Shown: positions 15,792 through 24,788, counted from the stretch's first letter. The stretch is 64,000 nucleotides of DNA from Sporomusa sp. KB1 (GCF_007830295.1 NZ_VLKC01000002.1:3025219-3089218); one strand, 5' to 3'. The notes: generated from the letters alone by a model not told the origin. Numbers and translations are program-made.

Positions 15792-16574
15792 ATGAAGCAA
15801 ATAGTAGTTGCAGGTATTGATGCGGGCTCTTCAGCAATCAAGTTGAGCTTATATGATGGTGTGCAGATGAAAAATGTAAGTTGTCCTTCCGGCTGGAATC
15901 CCAAGGAACAAGCGGCCAGCCTGCTTGCTGCGGCGCTTGCTAAGCAGGAAGTTATCACGCCGGCCTACCTTGTGGGAACAGGTTATGGGCGTTTCAACCT
16001 ACCGTTTGTAACCAAAGCCATGACAGAAATAACCTGTCATGCCCGTGGGGCATCCTATCTGCTGCCTGAGGCCAAAACGGTGCTTGATATTGGCGGACAA
16101 GATGCCAAGGCGATTCGGATAGATGAGCAAGGTAAAGTTCAGGATTTTGTTATGAATGACAAATGTGCTGCCGGGACAGGGCGGTTTCTCCAGGTTATGG
16201 CTAACGCATTGGGGCTTGATGTGGCTGAAATTGGCAATATTGAAGCTGGGGCTGATGGTCAGCAATGTACAATCAATTCAATGTGTACCGTATTTGCTGA
16301 GTCTGAGGTTATTGGGCTGGTCAACCGGGGCATTACTCGTGAGGCCATCATTGGCGCTTTGTACACTTCAATCGCTAATCGGGTAGCGGCTATGGCGGCG
16401 GGAATCCAGCCAACACCGCCGGTAGCCTTTACTGGTGGTGTTGCGCAGAATCAGGCACTTAGGCGTGAGCTTGCAGCTAGGCTGGGGCTGCCGGTTATTA
16501 CTCATGACCAGGCGATATTTGCTGGGTCTATTGGTGCAGCCCTGTATGCCTGGGATGCACTTCAAGTAAGTTAG
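15792..16574 (+). CDS. ATP-dependent activator of 2-hydroxyacyl-CoA dehydratase / double-cubane reductase
   Basis: A 260-residue ASKHA-fold ATPase of the BadF/BcrA/HgdC family from the ATG at 15792 (RBS AGGTGG). GIDAGSSAIKLSLY and LDIGGQDAK are the phosphate motifs. MNDKCAAGTGRFLQ and NSMCTVFAESEV each give one cysteine, and the homodimer would hold a single [4Fe-4S] between subunits. It drives electrons at low potential into its partner by ATP hydrolysis. The partner is the next gene, after 27 bp. Confidence 0.92.
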   Translation: MKQIVVAGIDAGSSAIKLSLYDGVQMKNVSCPSGWNPKEQAASLLAAALAKQEVITPAYLVGTGYGRFNLPFVTKAMTEITCHARGASYLLPEAKTVLDIGGQDAKAIRIDEQGKVQDFVMNDKCAAGTGRFLQVMANALGLDVAEIGNIEAGADGQQCTINSMCTVFAESEVIGLVNRGITREAIIGALYTSIANRVAAMAAGIQPTPPVAFTGGVAQNQALRRELAARLGLPVITHDQAIFAGSIGAALYAWDALQVS

Positions 16575-16601
16575 AACAAGTGATAAATGGGGGTAAATTA
16601 T

Positions 16602-17711
16602 ATGGCAGATGCATTTGCTATGCTCAAAAACATTAAAGAAACAGGGAAAAAGGTGGTAGGCTTTTATTGTGTCTATGCGCCGCAAGAGCTTGTATTGGCT
16701 GCTGATGCGCTGGGCTTTGCTTTGTGTGCCACTAAAGAGGAAGCGATTCCTGATGGGGAAAAAACTCTGCCGCGAAACTTTTGTCCGCTCATCAAATCTT
16801 CATATGGTTTTGCCGTAACCGATAAGTGTCCATACTTTCTCTATTCGGACATTATTATTGGCGAAACAACCTGTGATGGCAAAAAGAAGATGTTTGAGCT
16901 CATGAAAGAATTCAAACCAGTACATGTCATGAAGTTGCCACAGACCTATCTTGACGACAATGATAAGGCCTATTGGTTAAATGAAGTGAAAATATTGAAG
17001 GACCTGTTGGAAAAAGAACTGGGCACTACGATTACCGAGGAAAAGCTCAGGGAAGCCATAAAGGTGCTCAATGAAGAGCGGCGTTTGATGCAGGAATTGT
17101 CCGAATGTATGAAAAATGACCCAGTGCCGATGACTGGGCAAGACTTCTTAAAACTTATGTGGGGCCGGAATTTCGTTACCGACCGGACAGAATTTGCCCA
17201 ACAAATAAAAGAAATTATCAAGGATATGCAAGAAAGTATTGCCAAAGGCGAAGCCGCCATGCCTCAGGGTGCTAAACGGATTTTGGTTACCGGTGTGCCA
17301 ACAGGTATCGGCTCGGAAAAAGTTATAAAAATTATCGAGGATTGTGGTGCAGCTGTTGTCTACATTGAGAATTGCTCAGGCATGAAGCAGTTTGTCACCC
17401 TTGTCGATGAAACCAAGCCGCCACTGGAGGCTATTGCTGACAAATATCTGTCAACTCCTTGTTCTTGTATGAGTCCGAACCCCATTCGCCTTGAGAATCT
17501 GGCTAAACTGATTAAGGACTATCGAATTGATGGTGTGGTTGACATCACCTGGCAGGGTTGTCATACCTATAATGTAGAAAGCCGCGTAGTTAAGGAGTTC
17601 TTAAAGAAAAATGGTGATACTCCATTCCTGCAGATCGAGACCGATTACTCGCAGGGTGATGTGGAGCAGATTAAAACCAGAGTACAAGCTTTTCTGGAAA
17701 TGATGGCTTGA
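16602..17711 (+). CDS. Double-cubane-cluster anaerobic reductase (HgdB-like)
   Basis: About 369 residues from the ATG at 16602 (GGGGG upstream). It belongs to the 2-hydroxyacyl-CoA dehydratase beta/DCCP family: FYCVYAPQELVLAADA, NFCPLIKSSYGFA, DKCPYFLYSD, GETTCDGKKKMFEL, PCSCMSPNP and WQGCHTYNVESR supply conserved cysteines. A single subunit paired with an activator, with no alpha subunit or CoA transferase, fits the DCCP type, which carries an [8Fe-9S] double cubane and reduces small molecules such as acetylene or hydrazine. The natural substrate is unknown. Confidence 0.88.
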   Translation: MADAFAMLKNIKETGKKVVGFYCVYAPQELVLAADALGFALCATKEEAIPDGEKTLPRNFCPLIKSSYGFAVTDKCPYFLYSDIIIGETTCDGKKKMFELMKEFKPVHVMKLPQTYLDDNDKAYWLNEVKILKDLLEKELGTTITEEKLREAIKVLNEERRLMQELSECMKNDPVPMTGQDFLKLMWGRNFVTDRTEFAQQIKEIIKDMQESIAKGEAAMPQGAKRILVTGVPTGIGSEKVIKIIEDCGAAVVYIENCSGMKQFVTLVDETKPPLEAIADKYLSTPCSCMSPNPIRLENLAKLIKDYRIDGVVDITWQGCHTYNVESRVVKEFLKKNGDTPFLQIETDYSQGDVEQIKTRVQAFLEMMA

Positions 17712-17736
17712 ATTGTAATTTGTGAGTAAGATAGAC

Positions 17737-17765
17737 TTGACAAATGTATCCTGGTTGAGTATCAT
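17737..17765 (+). promoter_or_regulatory. Promoter of the metX leader
   Basis: TTGACA (17737-17742), 17-nt spacer, TATCAT (17760-17765), about 30 nt before the S-box. Confidence 0.7.
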
Positions 17766-17794
17766 GTATACATTACTAATAACTTAATATCTAG

Positions 17795-17905
17795 CTCTTA
17801 TCCAGAGAGGTCGAGGGACTGGCCCGATGACACCCAGCAACCGGCACATTTGTGCAGTGGTGCTAATTCCAGCAGGAATCAGAGATTATTCCTGGGAGAT
17901 GAGAG
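17795..17905 (+). promoter_or_regulatory. SAM-I (S-box) riboswitch
   Basis: CTCTTATC pairs with GATGAGAG as P1. Between them lie GAGAGGTCGAGGGACTGGCCC, GATGACACCCAGCAACC and GGTGCTAATTCCAGC, the conserved S-box blocks. It controls metX together with the terminator that follows. Confidence 0.96.
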
Positions 17906-17922
17906 GGGATTAGATGTATAGC

Positions 17923-17953
17923 AAATGCCCCCTCTTTATTTGAGGGGGCATTT
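17923..17953 (+). terminator. Terminator of the metX SAM riboswitch
   Basis: AAATGCCCCCTC pairs with GAGGGGGCATTT around TTTATTT. It is the expression platform of the S-box. Confidence 0.85.
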
Positions 17954-17994
17954 ATATTGGGGTATTTAGATAATTGCGGAGGGAGGCTATAATA

Positions 17995-19224
17995 ATGGTT
18001 ATTACCTTTTTTCCGGGTTTTAAATGGCGACCACAGCTTAAGCTGGTCCAGATAGCTAGTGTGGAAAATCCGTTAGTATTAACGTGTGGTTCCTGTTTAA
18101 CTGATGTCACTGTGGCGTATGAAACCTATGGTAAACTATCAGGTGCCGGTGATAATGCGATTTTAGTTGCTCACGCATTGACTGGCGATACCCATGCGGC
18201 TACCCATGATCAACATGACGAGCAGGGGTGGTGGGAACCCTTAATTGGTTCTGGGCGGCCACTGGATACGGACCGGTTTTTTGTTATTTGTGCCAACGTG
18301 CTGGGCGGTTGCCAGGGAACAACTGGTCCGGCTTCGCTTGATCCAGCTACCGGTAAGCCTTATGGAATGAATTTCCCGGAGATTACCATTAACGACATAG
18401 TACGGGTACAGAAACGTTTAGTAGATATACTTGGTATTCGACAGCTGGCAATGGTAGTTGGTGGTTCTATGGGCGGGATGCAGGCGCTGGAGTGGGCGGT
18501 ACATTATCCAGGTTTTATCAAGGCCGCTGTTGTAATTGCTGCTCCAGGTTATTCAGCACCACAAGCCATTGCATATAACCGCGTAGGCCGTCAGGCTATT
18601 ATGCTTGATCCTGACTGGAAAAATGGGGATTACTATGGCGGGGCAGGCCCGGAAAAGGGCTTGGCGGCTGCCCGGGCACTAGGGATGATTACCTATCAAA
18701 GTGAAATGTCTATGGCATATAAATTTGGCCGTCGTACACGCAGGGGTCAGTTTGAGGTGGAAAATTACTTAGACTATCAGGGGGCACGCATTGTCAAAAG
18801 GTTTGATGCCAACTCCTATCTTTATCTGCTGCGGGCGCTCGACCTTTTCGATGTAAGTGCTGGTTATGAGTCCTATGAAGCGGCTTTATCCCGTATTAAT
18901 GCTCAGGTGTTGGTAGTGGGCGTGAGTTCAGATATTTTATATCCGCCGCACCAACAGCAAGAATTGGTCGAAACTATGCGCCGCGTAGGTGTGCGAACCG
19001 ATTATACTGTTATTGACAGCCCACACGGGCATGATGGATTTTTGATCGATTTTCACTTACTGCGACCGATATTAGTTAAGTTTATTAATAAAGCTTTGCC
19101 AGTTCCAAGTGCTTTGCCACTTAGGCAGTGGACTAGGTTTCGGGCCTCCAATTTGGCCTATTTGGGTGCCAGGTTAGTCACGGAGATTCAGTATAAGCCC
19201 GCCGTAACCGATATTTCGCAGTAA
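17995..19224 (+). CDS. metX: Homoserine O-acetyltransferase
   Basis: A 409-residue alpha/beta-hydrolase-fold enzyme acetylating L-homoserine with acetyl-CoA, the first committed step to methionine. The nucleophile Ser is in VVGGSMGGMQALEW, the Asp follows in VGVSSDILYPP, and the His is in DSPHGHDGFL. ANVLGGCQGTTGP is the family signature. The ATG at 17995 has GGAGGGAGG 8 nt upstream and is preferred to the TTG at 17974. The SAM-I riboswitch in the leader fits its role. Its product would feed the transsulfuration enzyme at 10004-11146. Confidence 0.95.
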   Translation: MVITFFPGFKWRPQLKLVQIASVENPLVLTCGSCLTDVTVAYETYGKLSGAGDNAILVAHALTGDTHAATHDQHDEQGWWEPLIGSGRPLDTDRFFVICANVLGGCQGTTGPASLDPATGKPYGMNFPEITINDIVRVQKRLVDILGIRQLAMVVGGSMGGMQALEWAVHYPGFIKAAVVIAAPGYSAPQAIAYNRVGRQAIMLDPDWKNGDYYGGAGPEKGLAAARALGMITYQSEMSMAYKFGRRTRRGQFEVENYLDYQGARIVKRFDANSYLYLLRALDLFDVSAGYESYEAALSRINAQVLVVGVSSDILYPPHQQQELVETMRRVGVRTDYTVIDSPHGHDGFLIDFHLLRPILVKFINKALPVPSALPLRQWTRFRASNLAYLGARLVTEIQYKPAVTDISQ

Positions 19225-19412
19225 GACCCCTTGTTTTATAGCCATAAGTAATCATGTGTATGCCTTATGTGTATTATACTGCCATGCCATACTTTGCATA
19301 TAATGAAGGAAGAGTGGTAGCTTGTGGAAGGAGTTCTGGGATAAAGCTGTGCTGCCTTGCGTTGTGAGTGCAACATTGTAAATTATTCTTGACAGAATCA
19401 TAGTGAGCCAGC

Positions 19413-19461
19413 CATAGTATAAGGTATATAGTCCTAAAAGGACTATATACCTTATACTATG
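19413..19461. repeat. Perfect 23-bp inverted repeat
   Basis: Arms 19413-19435 and 19439-19461 are exact reverse complements with a 3-nt AAA loop. It is A/T-rich and lacks a T tail, so it is not an ordinary terminator. It lies 60 bp before the ABC-2 permease, within a 297-bp gap that otherwise shows only a minor GTTG..CAAC hairpin. Confidence 0.85.
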
Positions 19462-19521
19462 TTGGCAGGGCGGGATTTTATAAATATTACTAACTTGGAT
19501 TAAAGCTGAACAAAGAAAGGG

Positions 19522-20274
19522 TTGGAGAAGTTGCGATTTGATGACATATGTACAGTATTTTGGCGGGATTGGGTGGTATTAAACCGGCGCTTGGCCAAAT
19601 TTGTTTTATCCCGGATGATTAGTCCAGTGTTATATTTGGTGGCGTTTGGCTGGGGTTTGGGACGTAACCTGCCAATGAATGGCGGTAGTTATCTGGATTT
19701 TATTTTACCAGGTATCATGGCGCTAAATGCGATGAATATAAGCTTTACTTCAGTAGGGTCACCACTTAATATGAGTCGTTTGTACCACAAGACACTGGAG
19801 GAGTATCTGATTGCACCGATCAGCCCAGGCTCATTCGTGGCCGGTAAGGTATTAGCCGGGGCGCTTCGGGGACTTATTTCCTGTGCAGTAATTTTTATAT
19901 TAGCCTATATATTTGGCGCTAAGCTTGCAGTTACTGCCGGTTTTATCCTGACGCTGGCATTGACTTGTCTGTTGTTTGCAGCCATGGGGCTGGTGGCCGC
20001 GATGCTCATAAATTCGCATGAAGATATGGCTAGTTTCAATACCTATGTGCTTTTGCCGATGTCATTTCTATGTGCAACATTTTTTTCGCCAGAGCGATTG
20101 CCGCTTGCGTTCAGGTGGTTTATTGACCTATTGCCGTTAACTCATGCTACTTATGCCCTGAGAGCCATTGGCGGGGGTCTGGAGATGCCCTGGCTATCGG
20201 TTGGTGTTTTGGCTATCTACACACTGCTATTGCTTGCTATTGGCGTATGGACGATGATGCGGGTGCGGGATTAG
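19522..20274 (+). CDS. ABC-2 type transporter permease
   Basis: A 250-residue integral membrane protein with six predicted spans (ISPVLYLVAFGWGLG, FILPGIMALNAMNI, GLISCAVIFILAYIFG, FILTLALTCLLFAAMGLVAAMLI, YVLLPMSFLCATFFS, VGVLAIYTLLLLAIGVW). The 'FF.PERLP....I..LPLTH.....R' segment near the C-terminus is the ABC-2 signature seen in NodJ/drug exporters. Start TTG at 19522, or possibly TTG at 19531. The usual ATP-binding partner gene is missing on both sides. Substrate unknown. Confidence 0.88.
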   Translation: MEKLRFDDICTVFWRDWVVLNRRLAKFVLSRMISPVLYLVAFGWGLGRNLPMNGGSYLDFILPGIMALNAMNISFTSVGSPLNMSRLYHKTLEEYLIAPISPGSFVAGKVLAGALRGLISCAVIFILAYIFGAKLAVTAGFILTLALTCLLFAAMGLVAAMLINSHEDMASFNTYVLLPMSFLCATFFSPERLPLAFRWFIDLLPLTHATYALRAIGGGLEMPWLSVGVLAIYTLLLLAIGVWTMMRVRD

Positions 20275-20282
20275 CGAGGCAA

Positions 20283-21287
20283 TTAGATTATCTCGCTAAC
20301 GATGGCCGACCAGTTTTTTCCTTTATAGGCATTGTAACCGCGGGTGCGGGCATAACCATAAATCTTGGTATTGCCGCGAGCGTCTTCTTCCAGTGTGTAC
20401 CCGTAGGTTTCGCCGTTCATAGCACATTGAGCCGCTTTGAGACTGCTGAGGTTATCGGTTAAAATGCCTTTGCGGCTGGGGCAGGCAATGACATAGCCAT
20501 CCTTATTAATAATAGCGATAGTTCCTTTCTTGCCAATGCGGGCTGAATCAAGAATATCATAAATATATTCCCAGTTAAAGCGGGAAGAAAAATAGCCCAC
20601 AATTTCATTGGCATCATTCCGGATAGGGCAAGAGTAGGCAACAGTATGACGATTTTCGATAGCGGAAAAATACAGATCGGTTACAGTTATGGTATTGGCT
20701 GCTTTCACTTCCTGAAACCAACTTTTATCAGCCATGCTTTTTCCAATAAGTTCACGGTGTACACCGGCAGCTACAATGATACCGGCGGTATCAAACACAT
20801 AGAGATCAAAATAGACTTCATAGATATCAACAAGTGTTTTTAACAGGTTGTTAGCCTCTTCAACACGATTAGTTGCGGTGGAGCATAAGGCATTTTTTAC
20901 TTGGGTAAAACCTGCCCAAGCCTGGGCATCGCAATTGCGCTCAAATAGGTTGCGGTCAATTTTGTCGATCGTATCATAGGCCACATCCGCTGTGCGTGCG
21001 GCCATAACTTCATTGGCCTTTGATTGAATATTTTCGATAATTGCGGTGCTTTCTTTAGTTGTCGAGAAACTGCGGGTGGCCAATTTTTTGATTTCTTCTG
21101 CCACTACGCTGAAGCCTCGGCCAGCCTCTCCGGCTCTTGCCGCTTCAATAGCTGAGTTTAGCGAAAGCAGGTTAGTTTGTTGAGCGATCTGCTGGATGGT
21201 ATGTATTACTTTGCTCATGTCATTATTGGCATGCTTAAGCTCAGCTAGCAGGATGGATGCATCAATAATAGTAGTAGTGCTAGACAT
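20283..21287 (-). CDS. Cytoplasmic chemoreceptor-like protein with inverted domain order (MCP tip, then Cache-type sensor)
   Basis: 334 residues. Residues 20-90 are a methyl-accepting signalling core including the conserved tip region ([37 protein letters not shown]). From about residue 130 a PDC/Cache-like sensor follows ([40 protein letters not shown], [16 protein letters not shown]). There is no transmembrane segment and no N-terminal sensor, the reverse of normal receptors. RBS AGGAGGGAT. It may signal to CheA from the cytoplasm or act as a diffusible redox or ligand sensor. Ligand unknown. Confidence 0.85.
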   Translation of the reverse strand: MSSTTTIIDASILLAELKHANNDMSKVIHTIQQIAQQTNLLSLNSAIEAARAGEAGRGFSVVAEEIKKLATRSFSTTKESTAIIENIQSKANEVMAARTADVAYDTIDKIDRNLFERNCDAQAWAGFTQVKNALCSTATNRVEEANNLLKTLVDIYEVYFDLYVFDTAGIIVAAGVHRELIGKSMADKSWFQEVKAANTITVTDLYFSAIENRHTVAYSCPIRNDANEIVGYFSSRFNWEYIYDILDSARIGKKGTIAIINKDGYVIACPSRKGILTDNLSSLKAAQCAMNGETYGYTLEEDARGNTKIYGYARTRGYNAYKGKNWSAIVSEII

Positions 21288-21301
21288 AGATAATCCCTCC
21301 T

Positions 21302-21346
21302 AAAAAATAAGCAAAGAGGCATTCTGAATACAGAAGGCCTCTTTGC
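21302..21346 (-). terminator. Terminator between the MFS gene and the chemoreceptor gene
   Basis: Minus strand: GCAAAGAGGC/TTCTG paired arms followed by TTATTTTTT. It ends MFS transcription 15 nt before the chemoreceptor start. Confidence 0.75.
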
Positions 21347-21457
21347 CATTATATTTTTATATTATAATGGTAATATAGTACGCGAGTCAAGTTGCTTGCA
21401 TAAAATTGTTTCAGTGATGAAGACAGTTTTGGTCAAACCTTCTCGTAATCTTTTGGA

Positions 21458-22708
21458 TTACCCCTTTATTACAAGCGCTGCACTTTCCTGTCTTTTCTGG
21501 GTGAGCATGATAATTCCAACCAGAATAGCGCCCAAGACCGCTAATCCCGCTGCAGAGATATATGCCATAGCAAAGGAACCGGTAGTATCGAAAAAGTAGG
21601 AAGAAAGTCTTGGGCCGACAAAACAGCCACCGGAATAACCTAGAAACATGATACCATAGTTGACGCCAAGGTTTTTAGTACCAAAATATTTGCCGGTAAT
21701 AGGCGGAAAGGCAACCAGCAGCCCGCCAAAGGCAAAGCCCAGGATAATAACGCAAGTGATGAATAGCGGCATACTTTTTGCGCTGCCAATTAGTATCAGA
21801 GCAACGCAGGTCATTGCCAAGCTGAGAAGTAGGGACTTAAAGCCACCGATTTTATCATAAATTGCACCGAAGAACAGGCGTCCAATAAAGTTTGTCATGG
21901 TACTGATACTGACGGCCAGTGCGCCGACGGTGGCAGCAACGCTAATTTGGGTTTGAGCAATAACAGCAGTGGAGTTGACCATCATGGCTCCCGCGGTACT
22001 GGCGCAAATAAAGACAGCGAGTAACATATAAAACAATGGGGTTGACAGCATATCTTTCCACTCATAGTCTTTATTATCATCTTTATTGGGGGTAGTGTTA
22101 GCTGTAGACGATACAGGATTCCAACCTTTAGGTTTGTAGTTTGCCGGAGCAGAGTCCATCATCCAGCCAACAGCGATAATAGTAATAAAGAACAAGGAGC
22201 CAAGTAGTTCAAATGTTCCGGTAACGCCGGCTTTCTCCAGTGCGATCGAGGCAAGCGGAGCGAGGATAAATGGACCAATTGAAGCACTTGCTAACAGCAT
22301 TCCTGAGATTTTACCGCGTTTATCAGGAAACCAGCGGAGTGTAGCAGCGATAACCGGGTTATACATTATCCCGCCGCCGCCGCCAGCGATAACGCCATAT
22401 ACGAAGTATAGCTGGGTAAGACTTTCACACATGCCGGTGAAAAACCAGCCGCCGCCGAAGAGAAAGGCTCCGAGATACATACTCTTTTTTGCACCATACA
22501 GGTCAACTGCTCTGCCGGAAAAGATGCCACATATTGCAAAACAAAAAGTATAAATAGAATAGGCCAAAGAAAGATCTGTCATCGACCAGCCGCGAAGTGC
22601 CACCATTGGTTTTGCGAGTACACTGAAGATAGCTACAGCTCCAAGCATAAACAAAATGAGCCATCCCGAAGCGAAAACGCGCCAACGGTTAGTAGTATGT
22701 TCGTTCAT
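21458..22708 (-). CDS. MFS transporter, oxalate/formate antiporter (OxlT) family
   Basis: 416 residues and about 12 membrane spans. The N-terminal RWRVFASGWLILFMLGAVA, GIFSGRAVDLYGAKKSMYLGAF (MFS motif A variant) and GGGGGIMYNPVIAA match the OxlT/monocarboxylate branch. A cytoplasmic loop of about 40 residues separates the halves. RBS AAAAGGAGG. The SDR dehydrogenase upstream on the same strand suggests uptake of an organic acid or its product, but the substrate cannot be read from sequence. Its leader has a strong hairpin and repeat R3. Confidence 0.88.
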   Translation of the reverse strand: MNEHTTNRWRVFASGWLILFMLGAVAIFSVLAKPMVALRGWSMTDLSLAYSIYTFCFAICGIFSGRAVDLYGAKKSMYLGAFLFGGGWFFTGMCESLTQLYFVYGVIAGGGGGIMYNPVIAATLRWFPDKRGKISGMLLASASIGPFILAPLASIALEKAGVTGTFELLGSLFFITIIAVGWMMDSAPANYKPKGWNPVSSTANTTPNKDDNKDYEWKDMLSTPLFYMLLAVFICASTAGAMMVNSTAVIAQTQISVAATVGALAVSISTMTNFIGRLFFGAIYDKIGGFKSLLLSLAMTCVALILIGSAKSMPLFITCVIILGFAFGGLLVAFPPITGKYFGTKNLGVNYGIMFLGYSGGCFVGPRLSSYFFDTTGSFAMAYISAAGLAVLGAILVGIIMLTQKRQESAALVIKG

Positions 22709-22769
22709 AAAAAATAAGCCTCCTTTTAAATAAAATTCATTTATAGCTGATGACTAATTTGCTCTAAAC

Positions 22770-22817
22770 CTCCCGCTTCTGCTTGTCCACTCTAAAGCGC
22801 ACAAGCAGAGCGGGAGG
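22770..22817 (-). other. Strong hairpin in the MFS leader
   Basis: CCTCCCGC plus TCTGCTTGT pair with ACAAGCAGA plus GCGGGAGG, a stem of about 17 bp without a clear T tail. It lies between the SDR gene and the MFS gene and may be a processing or attenuation site. Confidence 0.55.
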
Positions 22818-22828
22818 TAGGAGCAATC

Positions 22829-22898
22829 TAAGTTCATGGATAAGTTTGCTTAAACTTCAGATGGGGTAAAATCCTCCCTCAAGCTTAATCGAATTTAT
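22829..22898 (+). repeat. Dispersed repeat R3
   Basis: TAAGTTC..., core CTTCAGATGGGGTAAAATCCTC, then AAGCTTAATCGAATTT. It is the counterpart of R2 at 15625-15682. Confidence 0.5.
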
Positions 22899-22916
22899 TA
22901 GTGTGCAAACCGTTGC

Positions 22917-23675
22917 CTAACCTTTAGCGAAGCGTCCACCATCACAAGAAACGACGGTTCCGTGAATCCAGGAAGAGTCATCACTGGCAAGGAAGAGAGT
23001 TAATTTAGCGATATCGTCAGGATTGCCCAGTTGTTTTACCGGAATTAGTGACACTCTCTTGGAGTAACCGTCAGGGTCATTTTCCAAGCTCTGTTTGATT
23101 AATGGAGTTGCAACTGAACCAGGTGCAATTGCGTTTACGCGAATACCCTGTTCTGCATATTCAAGACATAATTGTTTGGTGTAACCGACGACAGCATGTT
23201 TTGAAGCAACATAGGCCGTGCCCCCCGGGCCGGCAGTAATGCCGGCAATGGAAGCGACATTGATGATCGTACCCTTGCCTGCTGCCAACATTCCAGGTAA
23301 GACAGCATTGGTGAGTAGGAAAACGCCGTTTACATTGATATCAAACATTTTTTGCCAGTCTTCTTCGGAAGTTTCAAGCGACGTTCTATAGTTATCAAAA
23401 ATACCGGCTGTATTGCAAAGAATATCAATTTTTCCGAATGCAGCCAACCCGGCTGCAACTAATTCATTAACTTGAGAACTATCATTAACAGCGCACTTAC
23501 AGCCTAGAGCTTCTCCGCCCTGTTGTTTGATCTCCTCAACTACTGAATCGAGACCAGTTTGATTGATATCAGCTGCAATTATTTGTGCGCCTTCTTTGGC
23601 CAACATAAGAGCTTGCGCTTTACCAATGCCAGAAGATGCACCTGTAATTAAAACTGTTTTTCCTGCTAATTTCAT
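22917..23675 (-). CDS. SDR-family NAD(P)-dependent oxidoreductase
   Basis: 252 residues from the ATG at 23675 (RBS AGGAGGT at 23689-23683; longer starts lack an RBS). Classical short-chain dehydrogenase: the cofactor loop TGASSGIGKAQ, AADIN after beta2 (acidic, NAD preference likely), NTAG, the catalytic Ser in NVASIAG and YVASK, and the C-terminal HGTVVSCDGG. It resembles 3-oxoacyl-ACP reductase/hydroxysteroid-type enzymes. The true alcohol substrate is unknown. It precedes the MFS gene on the same strand, and both may be controlled by the MerR regulator upstream. Confidence 0.9.
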   Translation of the reverse strand: MKLAGKTVLITGASSGIGKAQALMLAKEGAQIIAADINQTGLDSVVEEIKQQGGEALGCKCAVNDSSQVNELVAAGLAAFGKIDILCNTAGIFDNYRTSLETSEEDWQKMFDINVNGVFLLTNAVLPGMLAAGKGTIINVASIAGITAGPGGTAYVASKHAVVGYTKQLCLEYAEQGIRVNAIAPGSVATPLIKQSLENDPDGYSKRVSLIPVKQLGNPDDIAKLTLFLASDDSSWIHGTVVSCDGGRFAKG

Positions 23676-23862
23676 GCAATAATACCTCCTAATAAATATT
23701 TTTTTTCCGTATTCCCGGTCAAACACAGTTTAAACTATTAAGGAGGTTAAGAGTCAATAGAAGTAATAAAATTATTTGATTTTTTAATTAATATAGATGA
23801 GCAGTTTATAGGCACAAAGGCTATCCAAATTACAGTGTTAAAACTAGTGGGTGGTTTTTGCG

Positions 23863-23912
23863 CTCAAAAAAAGAGCCCGTAGCACTAGTAAAGTGGTACG
23901 GACTCTTTTGAG
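23863..23912. terminator. Terminator between the MerR and SDR genes
   Basis: CTCAAAAAAAGAGCCCGTAGCAC pairs with GTGGTACGGACTCTTTTGAG, giving A/T tracts on both sides. It terminates the MerR gene on the minus strand. Confidence 0.75.
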
Positions 23913-23960
23913 CAACGATGAGTATGGCAATAGTCAATTAATTTGGATGGGTTTCAGAAA

Positions 23961-24788
23961 CTACAGGGAAGCCTGCGGTGGCTGGCTATCAATTGGCAGC
24001 CATAGCTGATGCCAATTATAGTATTTATTTTCTATTTTGCACATCATAACAATCTTGCTGATAATATCACCGTGTAGTTTCATGCCCTGGGAATGCATAT
24101 AATCAATGGCAGGCGCAAGATGCCGGGGTGAGAGGACGATGCCTGAATGCGACTGAAATGCTGTATACAGGCAAAGACGTGACGGAAAGAAGACCACATC
24201 CTCAGATGGTTTGATATCAAGAAAATTGGCATATTCCTCGTCCACTGCCAGTCCAAATGAAAACTTAGTGCCTCCCTGCTCAAGCTCACTCTTGGGGAAA
24301 AGAGCACCAGGGAATACGAAGGGAATTTTTTCGATCCACGACTGTGTTAGTGCCCGCTTATGGGGACTAGAGTACAGTTTATAGCCGTCCTGAGTTTCAA
24401 GGCGATACATAGGCGGGCGATACTCAAGACGGAATTTTCCTAAATTGTTTTTAGTATCTGTAATAATGGTTTGAACTTGACGAATACGTTTGAGCAGATT
24501 CATATGCCAAATGATTGCTTTTTCGATATCTGCCTCTTTTTCCGAGAGGATGGATGCAATATCATCAATTTTACAGTGATTAATCAAGTTGGCTGCTTCA
24601 GCCAATGAATAGCCATACTGACGGTAGATTCTGGACTGGATGAGCACATGGATATCCCAAACGCCATAATACCGATAACCTGAGCGTTCATCTCTGGTGG
24701 ACGTAATAATACCCTGATCCTCGTAATAGCGTATGGCTTCCGGTGTGATACTTAAAAGCTTTGCAACGTCCCCAATTTTATATTTAAT
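23961..24788 (-). CDS. MerR-family regulator with GyrI-like effector domain, apparent AUU start
   Basis: About 275 residues. The winged-helix start (KYKIGDVAKLLSITPEAIRYYEDQGII, then RSGYRYYGVWDIHVL) is complete only if translation begins at ATT (24788-24786), 8 nt after GGGAGGTG. No ATG, GTG or TTG exists in frame until the GTG at 24647, which would remove the DNA-binding domain. A coiled-coil linker (about 65-110) and a GyrI/BmrR-like ligand domain follow (YRLETQDGYKLYS..). It probably controls the SDR-MFS genes downstream. Confidence 0.82.
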   Translation of the reverse strand: MKYKIGDVAKLLSITPEAIRYYEDQGIITSTRDERSGYRYYGVWDIHVLIQSRIYRQYGYSLAEAANLINHCKIDDIASILSEKEADIEKAIIWHMNLLKRIRQVQTIITDTKNNLGKFRLEYRPPMYRLETQDGYKLYSSPHKRALTQSWIEKIPFVFPGALFPKSELEQGGTKFSFGLAVDEEYANFLDIKPSEDVVFFPSRLCLYTAFQSHSGIVLSPRHLAPAIDYMHSQGMKLHGDIISKIVMMCKIENKYYNWHQLWLPIDSQPPQASL

